Shown: one piece after another, positions 1 through 9,956 of the stretch | How the letters are laid out: every line of letters starts with the position of its first letter | How positions within the stretch are numbered: the first letter of the stretch is position 1 | NCBI GenBank assembly: GCA_015039365.1 | Contig: WION01000512.1 | Coordinates: 1 to 38,276 of the forward strand | DNA from: Amanita rubescens | Taxonomy: Eukaryota; Basidiomycota; Agaricomycetes; Agaricales; Amanitaceae | DNA: 38,276 nt | Direction of reading: 5' to 3' | Position numbers and translations under genes: made by a program | Notes under the pieces: model-generated | Databases searched by the model: none | What the model saw: only the letters and a program-made list of their open reading frames with translations | What the model was told of the DNA's origin: nothing

Positions 1-2024
1 AACTCACTGCCTGTGGGTAATTGAAAGAATTGATAAGGTTGCCTTTCAAACAATGCACAGTGGCATCCTCACTGACTGTTGGTCATAGAAAAGATGACAT
101 GAGACTGCCTTCTGAAAAGGAATGGTACTGATTCACTCACAAGCTTTTGGTCACAGATAAAGGTGCTTATTTAAAAAAAAGTACATGCAATGTCACTTAC
201 TGTCTGTTTGTGATGAGAAATGATGTGATGAGACTTCTTAAGCAGGAACATGAGCATTGTCACCCACTGCCTGTTTATTTTGAAAATAAAAAGTGATGTG
301 ACTGCTTTCTGGAAATGTGCAATGATGGTAACCTACATACTGTTGGTCATAGAAAAAATTTGTAATTACACTGCCTTCATGAATATATACAATCTGGCTC
401 ACATGCTATTGCCATAGGTGAGACTTCCTTTTCAATCAAATGTGTGATATGACTCACAGACTACCATGACAAAAGATGTGATGAAAATGCCCTGCAGAAA
501 AATGTGCAATGTGACTTACTACCTGTTGGAAATGGGGGAGAAATGATAATAAGATTGATTTTCAAACAAAATTGTCATCTCTCACATGCTGTTGGTCACA
601 AGAAAAAAATGTGAGGAGTGTCTTTCAGAAATATGTGCAATCCCCCCACCTGCTGTTGGTCATAGGAAAAGATGAGTGAGATTCCCTTTCAAACATGTGT
701 AATGTCACTCACATACTATTGTCATAAAAAAATGTGGCAAGAGTGCCTTTCAAAAATAGGCATTGTCACTCACAAACTGTTAGTTATAGGGAAATGATGA
801 TGAGACCACATTTCAGAAACATGTGAAATATCACTAACTGTCTGATGTTGGGAGAATGTGAGAATGTCTTTCAAAAATGTGTAATGTGACACTCACAGAC
901 TGTTGAACACAGGAACATGAGATTGCTTTCCATAAAGTGTGATTTCACTCACTCCCTTTAGCAATGAGAAAAAGAGTAATGAGACATTTGGAATGTCATG
1001 TACTACAATGGAGTCACTCACTCCCTGTTAGTAGTTGTAGGGTAAATGAGACCACCTTTCATAAAACTGTGCAATGTCACCCACTGTCTGTTGGTGATAA
1101 TATGCAAGGCTGACATTCAGAAACCAACACAATGTGACTTACTCGCTGTTAGTCATAGGAAAATATGTCACTAATCTCTCTTGATGAGACCTCAGATCCC
1201 ACTTACTTTCTAGTATTTGCCATAAACAGCTATTCTCAAAGATGTGCAATTCAACAACCCACAATCTGTTGCACATAAGGTTGCAATGATTTTCCTAGCA
1301 GCTAAGTGATCAGAATTGCTTACTTCCTGTTGGTTATGCCATCAGGCCTGATATGGGAGAGTAGTGTTATGTACCTACTTTCTGGTGGTTATAGGATGAG
1401 ATATGTATGATGAGACCACCACTCAGCACAAATGACACCTACATCCTTTTGGTTGTGAGATAAAATTGGATCAGGGTTTGATGAACTAAACTTACTACCT
1501 GTTGTTCATGGGGTAGGATGGGATTGACATTGGCAAGGTATCAGTATATAGTGTCACTTACATCCTGTTATTCATCAGATGACATCTGATGAGATCTTGA
1601 AAATAAATAAAGTATGTCACCAACTTTCTGTTACCATTGGATCAAGTCTAATCAAGGACAAAACATGGGTACTGCTCACTTTCTTTATGTAGCAACAATG
1701 GTAAAGTGAGTGCTACATGGAAAGTGGTTTTGCTCACTCCCTGTTGATTATAGGATAGAAGGTGACAATACTGAAAGATTTCTGATAAAGCACATTAACT
1801 CACTTTCTGTTGACCACATATTGCAGCATGAGATGATCTGCTGGTAATATCACCCACCTTCTGTGAAATATGTAAGACTGCTGAGGATCAAAGTGAGCTA
1901 CATATGTATGACCTACAAACTATTGTTTCTAAGACAAGACATCAAATACATGCTAGTTTAGTATTGCTCACCCACTGTTATCTATGTCATCAGATCTTGC
2001 AACAGACAATTTATCACAACCCAC
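1..2024 (-). repeat. Degenerate ~60-bp tandem array; each unit = one intron + one 3-nt exon
   Basis: On the minus strand each unit runs GTGAGTGACATTGCACATG ... TTTGAAAGG ... CTCATCAC ... TATGACCAACAG, then a free triplet, then the next GTRRG donor. The 33 triplets lie at 8, 73, 141, 201, 268, 337, 403, 458, 520, 586, 650, 713, 774, 839, 897, 953, 1022, 1085, 1143, 1207, 1263, 1324, 1379, 1443, 1496, 1562, 1625, 1680, 1738, 1804, 1858, 1917 and 1972 (first base, plus coordinates). Spacing is 53-69 bp, so introns are 50-66 nt. Position +5 of the donor is G in all 33; only two donors (GTTAGT at 839 and GTTGGT at 1625) depart from GTRRG. Units left of about 1150 resemble each other more than those from 1200 to 2024. 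The array continues past the left edge. Confidence 0.8.
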
Positions 2025-3541
2025 CTGTATTTCATCTAGCTCCTCAGACATCTAGAGTCCCATACATTTGACTTTCACTCAAAATATGTAATTAAAGTAT
2101 TACTTACTTGCTGTTGCACATTTTTACACACAAAGTTGATTATTTCATATGAAAATGCCTACTTGTCTATCCACCTATTCCCAATTCAGCTTTGCTGATA
2201 TCAACATGTTTGGCAAAATGTGCTTTACCCAGAAATGGGGGAATTTGGAAAACACTCCAAGAACAACATCATTCCATTTGAGCTTGTTAAGCAAGATATG
2301 TCTGAACAAGGTCAATATTTCTGCATGGGATTTCAAATGTCACACTCACCGGATTGCAGATCTAACACAGAGATCAAGATTATTCATTTGTGTTGAGATG
2401 AACAGCTGTTGTATGCTGATATCATCAATTGCTTCAGCAGTGTGCTGAGTCAATTCAGGACAATTATTCTCTTCTAAATCCATGTCTATTGGACAACATC
2501 ATGAGCATTTTTTCAAGGACGGGATGTTCACTATTCTCACCTTCCAATCGCACAAAGGCCTTTGGAGGGTACTTAGTATCCAACACTTTAGGAAGATAAA
2601 CTGTCTGAAAAATGCTTTCAGCCATTTGTCTGGCCTTTTCCCACTTATCTTCATCCTCTGTATCAGACAAATTGGCACTTTCATTGATTACTTGACCATC
2701 AAATTTGGTGAATACAACCACCAAAGGTACTGTAAAGGTGGTTAGTCCATTGTAAATTTTTTGTATTTGATTAATGGAAAGGAGGATCAACAGAGGTGAT
2801 TTGCCTGACCCAACCCAAGAGTCAAGACATTCCCAGAGAAACTTACCTTTGCCTGTCCCTTTACAGAAGAACTCAAGTTCTGCTGGTAAAATGGGACGAG
2901 GGCTGTCCATTGGTATACAGTACCTGCAAGAGACTTCATCAGCTAGTTATGTAAAGAACCAGTGAAGCATGATACCAAATTGCATGTAACTGATATTTCA
3001 ACTCAATTTCAGCAGATCTCTTCTCAATGAACTCCTGAACAATGTTTAATTCCTCATTTGAACCAGATTCAAATCCCCGAGAATCATGGAAGATGAAATT
3101 ACTTCCTGGGTATGTAATTTGATGTTCAATATCATGTAGGCCTCTCTGTCATTGCTGCAATTAATGGGTATATACAAATGCTATCCTTTGACTGACCTCA
3201 ATTGATGGCATCAAATGTATCACAGACTTTTGAAGCAGTTCACCTGCAGGAGGCTCAATAGTTGGAGAAGGCATAAAAACCAACCCAACTTACCATCCTT
3301 GTCATATATGATGGGCTCTGTCCCCTTTGCTACACCACAGACCTTTTCAAGGATGGTTGTCTTGCCTGCATTAGCCCTCCCAATCACGAGGATACGAAAA
3401 TGTGGGCATTCATATCGCTCTCTGAGAATTTTAACATGTGTCTCGTCTTTACCTGATATGTGCACATCAAATATTGGCAATGTCAAGATACATAATGGAC
3501 CTACTACTTGATGACTCAATAGTACTAGCTGTAGTTGCCAT
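1..3541 (-). CDS. G-domain GTPase with 3-nt micro-exon tail, 3' end outside window
   Basis: GTP-binding protein of the P-loop family expanded in agaricomycetes. Hand-built exons: 3541-3508, 3452-3294, 3243-3197, 3145-2976, 2923-2847, 2729-2541, 2485-2350, 2301-2229, 2174-2163, 2110-2108, 2051-2025, then 33 exons of 3 nt down to 10-8. The frame is continuous: 342 codons, no stop. Seen motifs: P-loop GRANAGKTT (residues 36-44), DSRGF (101-105, G3), TKFD (170-173, G4); the globular part ends near residue 295 (KFPHFW). The start at 3541 was chosen because its exon joins in phase, through a 55-nt intron, to KDETHVKILRERYE. After residue 295 come VDRQ, Q and MSEELDEIQ, then single codons. The G domain and normal exons are strong. 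The tail rests on splice-site regularity alone. The C-terminus and stop lie left of position 1. Cellular role unknown; family membership implies GTP binding only. Confidence 0.8.
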
Positions 3542-4480
3542 CACTGTTGTTTTGTGGTAGGTAATGGGAATCTGTGATTGTCTGTTGGGCATGACTCGAG
3601 TGATGTGGGGCTCAAAATAAAGAACAATAGACTAGTATACCTTCAGAACCAAGCGCGTGAAGCAAGAACTGGAACAGTGGGTCTTGGTCTCGACAAAAGC
3701 AGCTGGTAGATGATGTACTGGGACCCTGGACCAAAGGATCAGCAGACTGATGCAATGACAATTCGTGTAGTGGCTCAACATACCAGAATGCGGGGCAATT
3801 GATGTTGTATTCAAGTTGGGCTAAGGCTGTAGATCAGAGAGATAAAGAGATAATCGGGTGTGTCAGACCTACTAGGTGACCGTGCGACAGGCAACAGATT
3901 ATCAGATATGTAAGAAATGGTGCGCTTTGTCAATCGGACTTGTGGGCGCGAGGCGATGTTAGTGGCGCGCGGTGGTCAAAGAATTGAGTGCGTGCAGGCA
4001 GAGGACGGTCGCCCATATTTGGACAAATTCTCCTGCGCGACGTCACGTCACGCGTCACTCTCCAAGTTCTGCGTTCTGGATTGCGGACTCGCCGGCCGTG
4101 TTTCTCGACTACAGGAGATGGAGCGGAAAGAGAGAGATCTGAATGGGCGCGTAGTACGGCACGCTCGTGAAGGTATTGTTGCCCTTTTTCGTATGCGCAT
4201 AATGGTGCGCTGACTCGTTGCTTCTATAGGCTACAAACCCAGATCGATCCAGGCTGTCCTACCACGCGCTCGCCCCATCCATCCCCCATTTCCGTGACCT
4301 CAAGGAAGGGATGAAGAAGGGGAGGACTGGCAGACGACTTGTGGGCCATTGCCAGCGTTCTCCACCCGGTCACACGACGCGCAAAGTTCATATCCTGGCC
4401 CTTCAATTTCCAACCTGATCGTCCCATTTACCGAAAGAGTGACACTCATTCATCATCACCCGCTATCCCTCGATCGCACC
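3542..4480. other. Intergenic, upstream of the GTPase
   Basis: No open frame here joins convincingly into a gene. It holds the presumed promoter of the minus-strand GTPase. A CRE-like cluster of ACGTCA words sits at about 4038-4058. Base composition changes from AT-rich (GTPase side) to GC-rich near 3920. Confidence 0.5.
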
Positions 4481-4771
4481 ATGGGCAATGCTAAGGCTCT
4501 CTACCCAGGTACATCCACAAGCCGTCACCCTGCTCGCTTAATCTGATGATATTCGACAGTATTATGCACAACAAGGATGAACCGGCCTCTCTGCCAAGCA
4601 ATGGTGGGAGTGCGTCACGATGAATTGAAAAACGAGGGTTATGGGTTCTGTGACGTACGAAAGTTCTTATCTTATGCATGCCTAGGCTCATCCACTTCCG
4701 CAGGCCTCACATCTTCCATCCAGACCCAGCACCTTCCCACCACCCAGATAGTGACCCAACCGGCCCTTTGA
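4481..4771 (+). CDS. Possible two-exon small ORF, unrecognised
   Basis: ATG at 4481 followed by 28 nt (MGNAKALYP), a good donor GTACAT at 4509, a branch-like CTGAT and acceptor CGACAG before 4559. The joined frame stays open to TGA at 4769-4771, about 80 residues. I recognise no domain. In the other frame the second exon reads YYAQQG, stop, TGLSAKQWWE, which looks more protein-like; this could therefore be a broken gene or chance. Listed only because splice signals and frame agree. Confidence 0.2.
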
Positions 4772-5302
4772 CCCCGTATTCCCCTCTATAAATGAGGAAG
4801 GTTAGGAAAGCGAGGGGAGATGTGCGACTCGTTCCCACTTACCCTAATGTACAATCAAAAACCCGCGAAACTCAACAGTATGCCATATATATCCTCTTCG
4901 CTCTTTTTTGTTTAATCTGATCTCTCGTTTTCCCTCTTCAAGATCGACCATCCACAACCAAGTCAGCGAGGAAATGATCGCCCGCAGATGTGAAGTATGG
5001 GTACGGGATATCAGCAAGGGACGCTGAACCGCGTGGATCGGAGATGTGCATGTGGATCAGTCAACGCATATATTGGAATGTATGACAATACTATTTGTAT
5101 CCCTCATGTTCAAATCTATCCTTGCGCCTCATTGCTGCTCGGTAGGGAGGGAAAGGTTCAAGTTGTCCGACTCCTTGTTGATGCGTTCGTCGAAAATGGT
5201 GTCAGTGACCGCTATTCCTTGATGCCTCCATGAGCCGCGCCGACGCTCTCTAACGCATGGAAACTTGACTCGCATGGATACCTTTCCGATTCCGGAAGCC
5301 CG
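4772..5302. other. Leader region of the phosphatase gene
   Basis: Contains a TATA box and then about 480 bp before the phosphatase ATG. A 78-codon frame (4997-5233) shows no recognisable domain and is probably untranslated leader; several short upstream ATGs are present. Confidence 0.4.
4787..4793 (+). promoter_or_regulatory. TATA box (TATAAAT)
   Basis: A clean TATAAAT in a pyrimidine-rich context (CCCCTCTATAAATGAGG), on the plus strand upstream of the phosphatase. Transcription would begin near 4815-4825, giving a long leader. Assignment to the phosphatase is inference. Confidence 0.45.
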
Positions 5303-6055
5303 ATGCCAACGAAGATTTCAAACTCCGATGAAATAAACCCTTTCTCCATGGGCAGGCATCAAGCTCAAGATCCAGCTTCTCCAGTCCTCCCACCATCCCT
5401 GTATCTAGGTCCACGCTCAGCAGCCTCATCTATTCAATTTCTTACAGGAAATGCCATAACCCATGTTTTGAGCGTCGGCGTCAATCCCTCGAGAAAGTTT
5501 GAAGGCGTGATATACCATCGCATCTCCCTCAGCGACTCTGTCGATTCTTCCATCTCGAAAGTCGTGGATGCCGCTTGCGAAATTATTGACGAGGCAATAG
5601 CCTCTAAGAAGGGCACTGGAAAGATTCTGGTACATTGCCAAGCGGGCATTTCACGCTCGCCCACGATCGTCGCTGCGTACTTGATGACGCGGAAGAGGAT
5701 GACTCTGAAAGCTTCTTTGGGAAAGATTGTCTGTGTCCGGCCACAGATCTTGCCGAATATGGGGTTTCTGCAGCAGTTAAAAGAAATGGAGGTGGAATTG
5801 TATGGGAGTAGCTCGTTGGAAGTGGATGAATTGCCAAAACGAGAACAGGATCGGTTGGCTTTATTCGAGGAACATCCAAAAGTCGGAACTGAGACTACGT
5901 CTTGGAACCTTTCTGCAAGTTTTGCTAATTCGTCGGCGTATCGCGAGGTGGAGAGTGATCAAGCTGATCACCTCGACACTTCTAATCTTCTATCAGGACC
6001 GTTCCCTCCTCGTTTAGAATCAGACCCGTCTTCCCTCTCCGAAGCCGAGAACTGA
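5303..6055 (+). CDS. Dual-specificity protein phosphatase
   Basis: Single-exon gene, 250 residues. The dual-specificity phosphatase fold spans roughly residues 28-170: SLYLGPRSAA start, a YHRISLSDS segment carrying the candidate general-acid Asp (78 or 81), and the P-loop VHCQAGISRSPT with catalytic Cys112 and Arg118. The family removes phosphate from phospho-Tyr and phospho-Ser/Thr of protein substrates, often MAP kinases. The QQLKEMEVELYG helix ends the domain. The last ~70 residues are Ser- and acid-rich, probably disordered, with no motif recognised. The substrate cannot be read from sequence. The first ATG of the frame was taken as the start; the ATG at residue 16 is an alternative. Confidence 0.9.
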   Translation: MPTKISNSDEINPFSMGRHQAQDPASPVLPPSLYLGPRSAASSIQFLTGNAITHVLSVGVNPSRKFEGVIYHRISLSDSVDSSISKVVDAACEIIDEAIASKKGTGKILVHCQAGISRSPTIVAAYLMTRKRMTLKASLGKIVCVRPQILPNMGFLQQLKEMEVELYGSSSLEVDELPKREQDRLALFEEHPKVGTETTSWNLSASFANSSAYREVESDQADHLDTSNLLSGPFPPRLESDPSSLSEAEN

Positions 6056-7458
6056 TCCACGACCCCTGAATCGCTATCGTTGGAGGCACTGCACATACAG
6101 ATGTTCGAGCATTCATAGCAATACAATTACCCCAATTCACAGTCGGAAACGGCGAACTTCAACCTTGTATCTTCATCCTCTTCTGCTCAGCCTGATTACT
6201 TTGGTGTAACAGCAACCTCCAACGCCGCACAGACGTTCTGCACACATGTGAAACACAACGGCATATCTACACCTCTTCCCCGATCATCTTCGATCTGACA
6301 GGATCTACCCTTGATCGACGAGATGGGAGAGTATGTCATGCTTGAATTGGACGTTCTCGCTGGATTCTTACGTGGCGGTACGGCGATAGATATGGAGGAT
6401 CGGTCAAGCGAGAAACCGCAGCAACGGACCCTCTTTCTGTTTGTTTGTTTTGGACAATGATAACTTTGATAAGGACCCTCTCGTGTTCGGGTTTTAGTAG
6501 GATAGTGAGAAGCTACGCCTTCTCAACCGTTCCCTGATCAGACGTATAAATGTTTTGTTTTATATAAGAACCCAGCATGAACGTGGGACCACCGCCCCGT
6601 TTGGGTATATGTAGATTATGCCTGTTTATGGTCCCACTTGACGCATCTTTCATTCCGGAGCTGCCCAAGTACTATGCTCAACTGCCTCATTCTCACCCGT
6701 TTTTACTCTTCTCCGATGCCGTTTTCGTCTCAATTCCAAGCACCGGGGTACCGGTCCGGAGATCGTCAGAACAACGAGCAAGTGCGTCCGTCGCCCAGGG
6801 ACATCTGGCAGGATTCCAGTTTTACTCCATAATTCAAGCTGACTTGCCCAGGTTTCTATGCACGCCCCGACGACCATACGCGTTCAGCGCCATTCGCAAT
6901 TTGAAGACTATCGCTTTGCAAGATACGCTGGACAAGCTCGCGGCTCACAAAACTTTAGGCTGCCGGACAGGAGTTCTCGGCCCACCAGCTAGGATATACT
7001 ACGGCCTCTTGAAGTAATATGTGGAACTCGAATGATATTGCTCTTTAGGTAAATATTTCACGAGGTTCCGTAACTCTTGCCTTACATATTCTCCATACCA
7101 TTCAGATTCATTACGAATAGCTCAACGGTTGACAAGACACTTCCCAACTGATCGGACCTGTTTCCAGGTACAAGCTTCGCTGAACCTGTATGAGAGTCTC
7201 AGCATGAGCGGTGAGACGCTACTCTTCATAAACGATAATTTGCAGATTTTGATGTGTTTTTGTGAAGTGTAACCTTTTGAGCAGTGGAGTGCAAACCCAG
7301 CGGGGAGATGATTATCATTTTCCATATCGACCAAAAATGACGTGGATAAAGGCGCTGTCAAACGAGCCTTCAGGTTCACATATACTCTTTCGGCTGCGTA
7401 ACGTAAACGTCCAGAAACTTAAAAGCAATCCACCCATGTTGAATGCCTCAGTATCGAA
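6056..7458. other. Intergenic, 1.4 kb, with a doubtful ORF
   Basis: Holds the 3' region of the phosphatase and the promoter of the first secreted-protein gene. The longest frame (6577-7017 plus, 146 codons) has no recognisable domain and sits only about 10 bp after a TATATAA word, too close for a normal promoter. I see no supported gene. Confidence 0.4.
7419..7426 (+). promoter_or_regulatory. TATA-like element, secreted-protein gene 1
   Basis: TTAAAAGC 40 bp before the ATG at 7459. It occupies the same position as the better-conserved GATAAAAGGCG of copies 2 and 4, so it is probably a diverged version of the same core element. Confidence 0.4.
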
Positions 7459-7888
7459 ATGCAGCTCATTACCGGCGCCATGATCTCTGTCCTCCTAGTC
7501 CTTCAAGTCGCTACGATTGGACGTGCCGTTCCACTTGACTCTGTTGTTTACCGCTGTGAGCATTTCACCTTGATTCACCGTCTTCACTGGCTCACCCTCT
7601 TTTCAAAGGCGGGGGTACGACAGTACGTACTTTGGACTTTTTTTTATTACTATCCCTAAAGCGCAAGGCTCTCTCTTTCAGCCCAAGTGTACGTCCATTG
7701 TTAGCACCATTCTCCGCCCGGAACATGAAACAAATGTTTACAGGCCCTCCTGGATACGAATGCTGTGGCCCATTCGAAGTGGGCGTCGGCGGATTGTAAT
7801 TATATTCATTTTCTTTCCTTTATCATTTTACCGACTGTGGATTTTTAGTTGCGACCTTATAAATCGCGGTCACATATGTCCTTTGTAA
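7459..7888 (+). CDS. Small secreted cysteine-rich protein, copy 1
   Basis: Five exons: 7459-7555, 7609-7622, 7682-7688, 7744-7795, 7849-7888; 69 residues. N-terminal signal peptide MQLITGAMISVLLVLQV..., likely cleaved after GRA. The mature part has six cysteines spaced C-x6-C-x5-CC-x10-C-x8-C, with the family signature PKCPPGYECCGP and the ending ICPL. C-C-CC-C-C is the order seen in inhibitor-cystine-knot (knottin) peptides, which suggests three disulfides; the fold is inference. Exon 3 is only 7 nt. First of four tandem paralogues on the same strand. Function unknown; extracellular. Confidence 0.82.
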
Positions 7889-8378
7889 TTATAAACGATG
7901 CTGTCACTAATTGCTGTATTTTATGCGTGACTGAGATGTGATCCTGTCCTACTTGTCAAAAGCGAAACCAATCTTCTATGTATTGCAGGTCGACACTGCG
8001 CACGTTCTATTCATATTCAGGAACCATTGAATAATCGTCGTACTATTGAAGATCCGAAATTAAACCAGGTATCATCCGTCCACGATTGTCATGCACGTGG
8101 CTCAGCTCAAGGTAAGTAGGTATTCGCATCCAACGTTCATCAGGATAATTATTCACTCGCCAACCACCTGTGTTGCCAGGCGTGGATATTCACACACAAT
8201 AAGGCTATTGATGCTACGTAAAGCAACTCTTCGCAGCTTCCGTAATGAAACCCCTTCCAGTTGCAAGCGGATGCGGCTCAGAAACGAATACCATTTTCAG
8301 AATTGACCGCCTGCGAACCTAACGTAAGTCCATAATGATAAAAGGCGGTCTTCATGAGTGAAACGTATCAGCATCTAA
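7889..8378. other. Spacer between secreted-protein copies 1 and 2
   Basis: About 490 bp, with no extra copy of the conserved GYxCCGP exon and no other gene seen. Ends with the promoter of copy 2. Confidence 0.5.
8337..8347 (+). promoter_or_regulatory. Core promoter element GATAAAAGGCG, copy 2
   Basis: GATAAAAGGCG 42 bp upstream of the ATG, identical to that of copy 4 and one base from copy 3. A TATA-type element so close to the start implies a very short 5' leader of about 10-15 nt. Confidence 0.55.
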
Positions 8379-8797
8379 ATGCAGCTCGTTATTAGCACCA
8401 TCTCTTTCTTCGTTGCCCTCCAGTTCACTATGGTCGGGCATGCTGCTCCTCTTGATTCTGTTGTTCGCCACTGTACGTGTTCTATCTGTGTCAATTTCGC
8501 GAGCTCATCCACTTGTTTAAAGGTGACTGGATACTTACGGTAAGTATTTAAGACGGTTTTTTCACTATGGTACCTGAGATGCAAGGCTCCGTCTCTCAGC
8601 CCAAATGTACGTCCATATTTGACATCTTTCTCTGTTTGGAATATGAAAGACTATGCAGGCCCGCCTGGATATGAATGCTGTGGCCCCATTCAAGCGGGTG
8701 TTGGCGGAACGTAATTACACATTCGTCTCTTCCTTTAGCATTTTACCGACCACCGAACTTTAGCTGCTACCCTATTGGAGACATCTGTCCCTTGTAA
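8379..8797 (+). CDS. Small secreted cysteine-rich protein, copy 2
   Basis: Five exons: 8379-8472, 8523-8539, 8600-8606, 8659-8710, 8764-8797; 67 residues. Signal peptide MQLVISTISFFVALQF..., probable cleavage after GHA. Mature cysteines C-x7-C-x5-CC-x10-C-x6-C, ending in ICPL. Same intron positions and phases as the other copies, including the 7-nt exon 3 (CCCAAAT). All junctions keep the frame and the stop falls directly after CPL, which supports the model strongly. Function unknown. Confidence 0.85.
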
Positions 8798-9535
8798 TCA
8801 TAAACGGTGCAACAGAATTTACTGTATTTTATTCGCTTCTCTGCCTTAGATGTGTATACACTCGGTCTTTAAGTGAGCTCCATCGAAATATTGACATTCG
8901 ATTGACATGGGAACCGCTTCCATGTGACAGAAATTATTGAACATCAGGTCTCGACTAAAATGCTCAGGAACAAATGGTCCTCGTACTTCTACTGGATAGA
9001 TCAGCATTTCCCGTTCACGATTCCCGCGCACGTGAGTTGATTGCAATCTAGCTAAGAATAGAGCTCCAAGTTACCGTCGTTGTTTCTCCTTGAAACCCCC
9101 TTGCTGAGGCCTTGAGGTGCGAATACGTTGATCATTTAAGTAAGAGCAAGTTAACGATTGACAGGACACGAGTAAATCTAATACACATCTTATCAAACTT
9201 TAAGCTTTACCCCTGTCCGATGATCATACGCGCAGTACAACCTTCCAGTCGAGCCTCTTGTTGGACTGGTATTCAGCGTCGTACACGGTGGATGCGACTC
9301 CTGAAACCGTTTTCACAGATTCTAGAGGAGCTCTTGCTCAATTTGATTCCTCTGTAACAGCGAGTGGACGCAACTCGAGATGATTATCGCGTCCCAAATC
9401 GACGAATTGCGGTACTCGTGTCGCTCAAGATCACTGTCAAAACACCCCTGGTTTTGTGCTCTTTCGGCTGCCTAACGGAAAGCTCCAGCATGATAAAAAG
9501 CGCTCTTCCCCAGTGGAATCGAAGTCGGTTTCGAA
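8798..9535. other. Spacer between secreted-protein copies 2 and 3
   Basis: About 740 bp without a recognisable coding exon. The part after about 9430 resembles the upstream region of copy 1 (CTCTTTCGGCTGC at both), so the duplication unit included promoter DNA. Confidence 0.45.
9492..9502 (+). promoter_or_regulatory. Core promoter element GATAAAAAGCG, copy 3
   Basis: 44 bp before the ATG at 9536; one substitution from the element of copies 2 and 4. Confidence 0.55.
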
Positions 9536-9956
9536 ATGCAACTCCTAACCAGTGCCGTCTCTTTCCTCTTAATTCTCCAGCTTACTTTGCTCGGGCACGC
9601 TGCACCTCCTAAGTTTATTTACCACTGTTCGTTTTATACCTTGCTTCAATTTTTCCGAGCTCATTCACTTTCTCAAAGGCCGTGGGCCCTACGAGGTACG
9701 TGACTAAGACAGGTTTCTGCAATAATACTTGAGACGAAGACTCTATTTCTCAGCTCAAATGTACGTTCTTTATTGACACAGTCCTCTGTTCAGAGTATGA
9801 AGCCCAGCTACGCAGGTCCGTGTGGATATGAATGTTGTGGCCCCATTTCCGTGAAACTTGGTGGAACGTAATTATATATTCGCTTCATTATCTCTATCGT
9901 TTACTTAACCACTGGATTGTAGATGCTACCCTGCGGGACGCATCTGCCCATTGTGA
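9536..9956 (+). CDS. Small secreted cysteine-rich protein, copy 3
   Basis: Five exons: 9536-9626, 9679-9695, 9754-9760, 9816-9867, 9923-9956; 66 residues. Signal peptide MQLLTSAVSFLLILQLTLLG, cleavage likely after GHA. It has the family cysteines plus one extra: the usual CPPGYECC reads CPCGYECC, giving seven cysteines and one possibly unpaired. Intron 1 has a weak donor, GTTCGT, unlike GTACGT in copies 2 and 4. Ends ICPL, TGA. Otherwise intact. Confidence 0.8.

Noticed and set aside
1..2112. Reading the left-end repeats as a CRISPR array or simple minisatellite
   Set aside because: Units are degenerate along their whole length, there are no unique spacers, and the host is a eukaryote. A plain minisatellite would not keep donor +5 G, AG and an exact 3-nt gap in every unit while the rest diverges.
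2149..2910. Plus-strand open frames over the GTPase exons
   Set aside because: They are shadows of the minus-strand gene, which has matching P-loop, G3 and G4 motifs and in-frame splicing.
6577..7017. 146-codon open frame
   Set aside because: No recognisable domain, TATA word only about 10 bp before the ATG, and no codon pattern or splice partner to support it.
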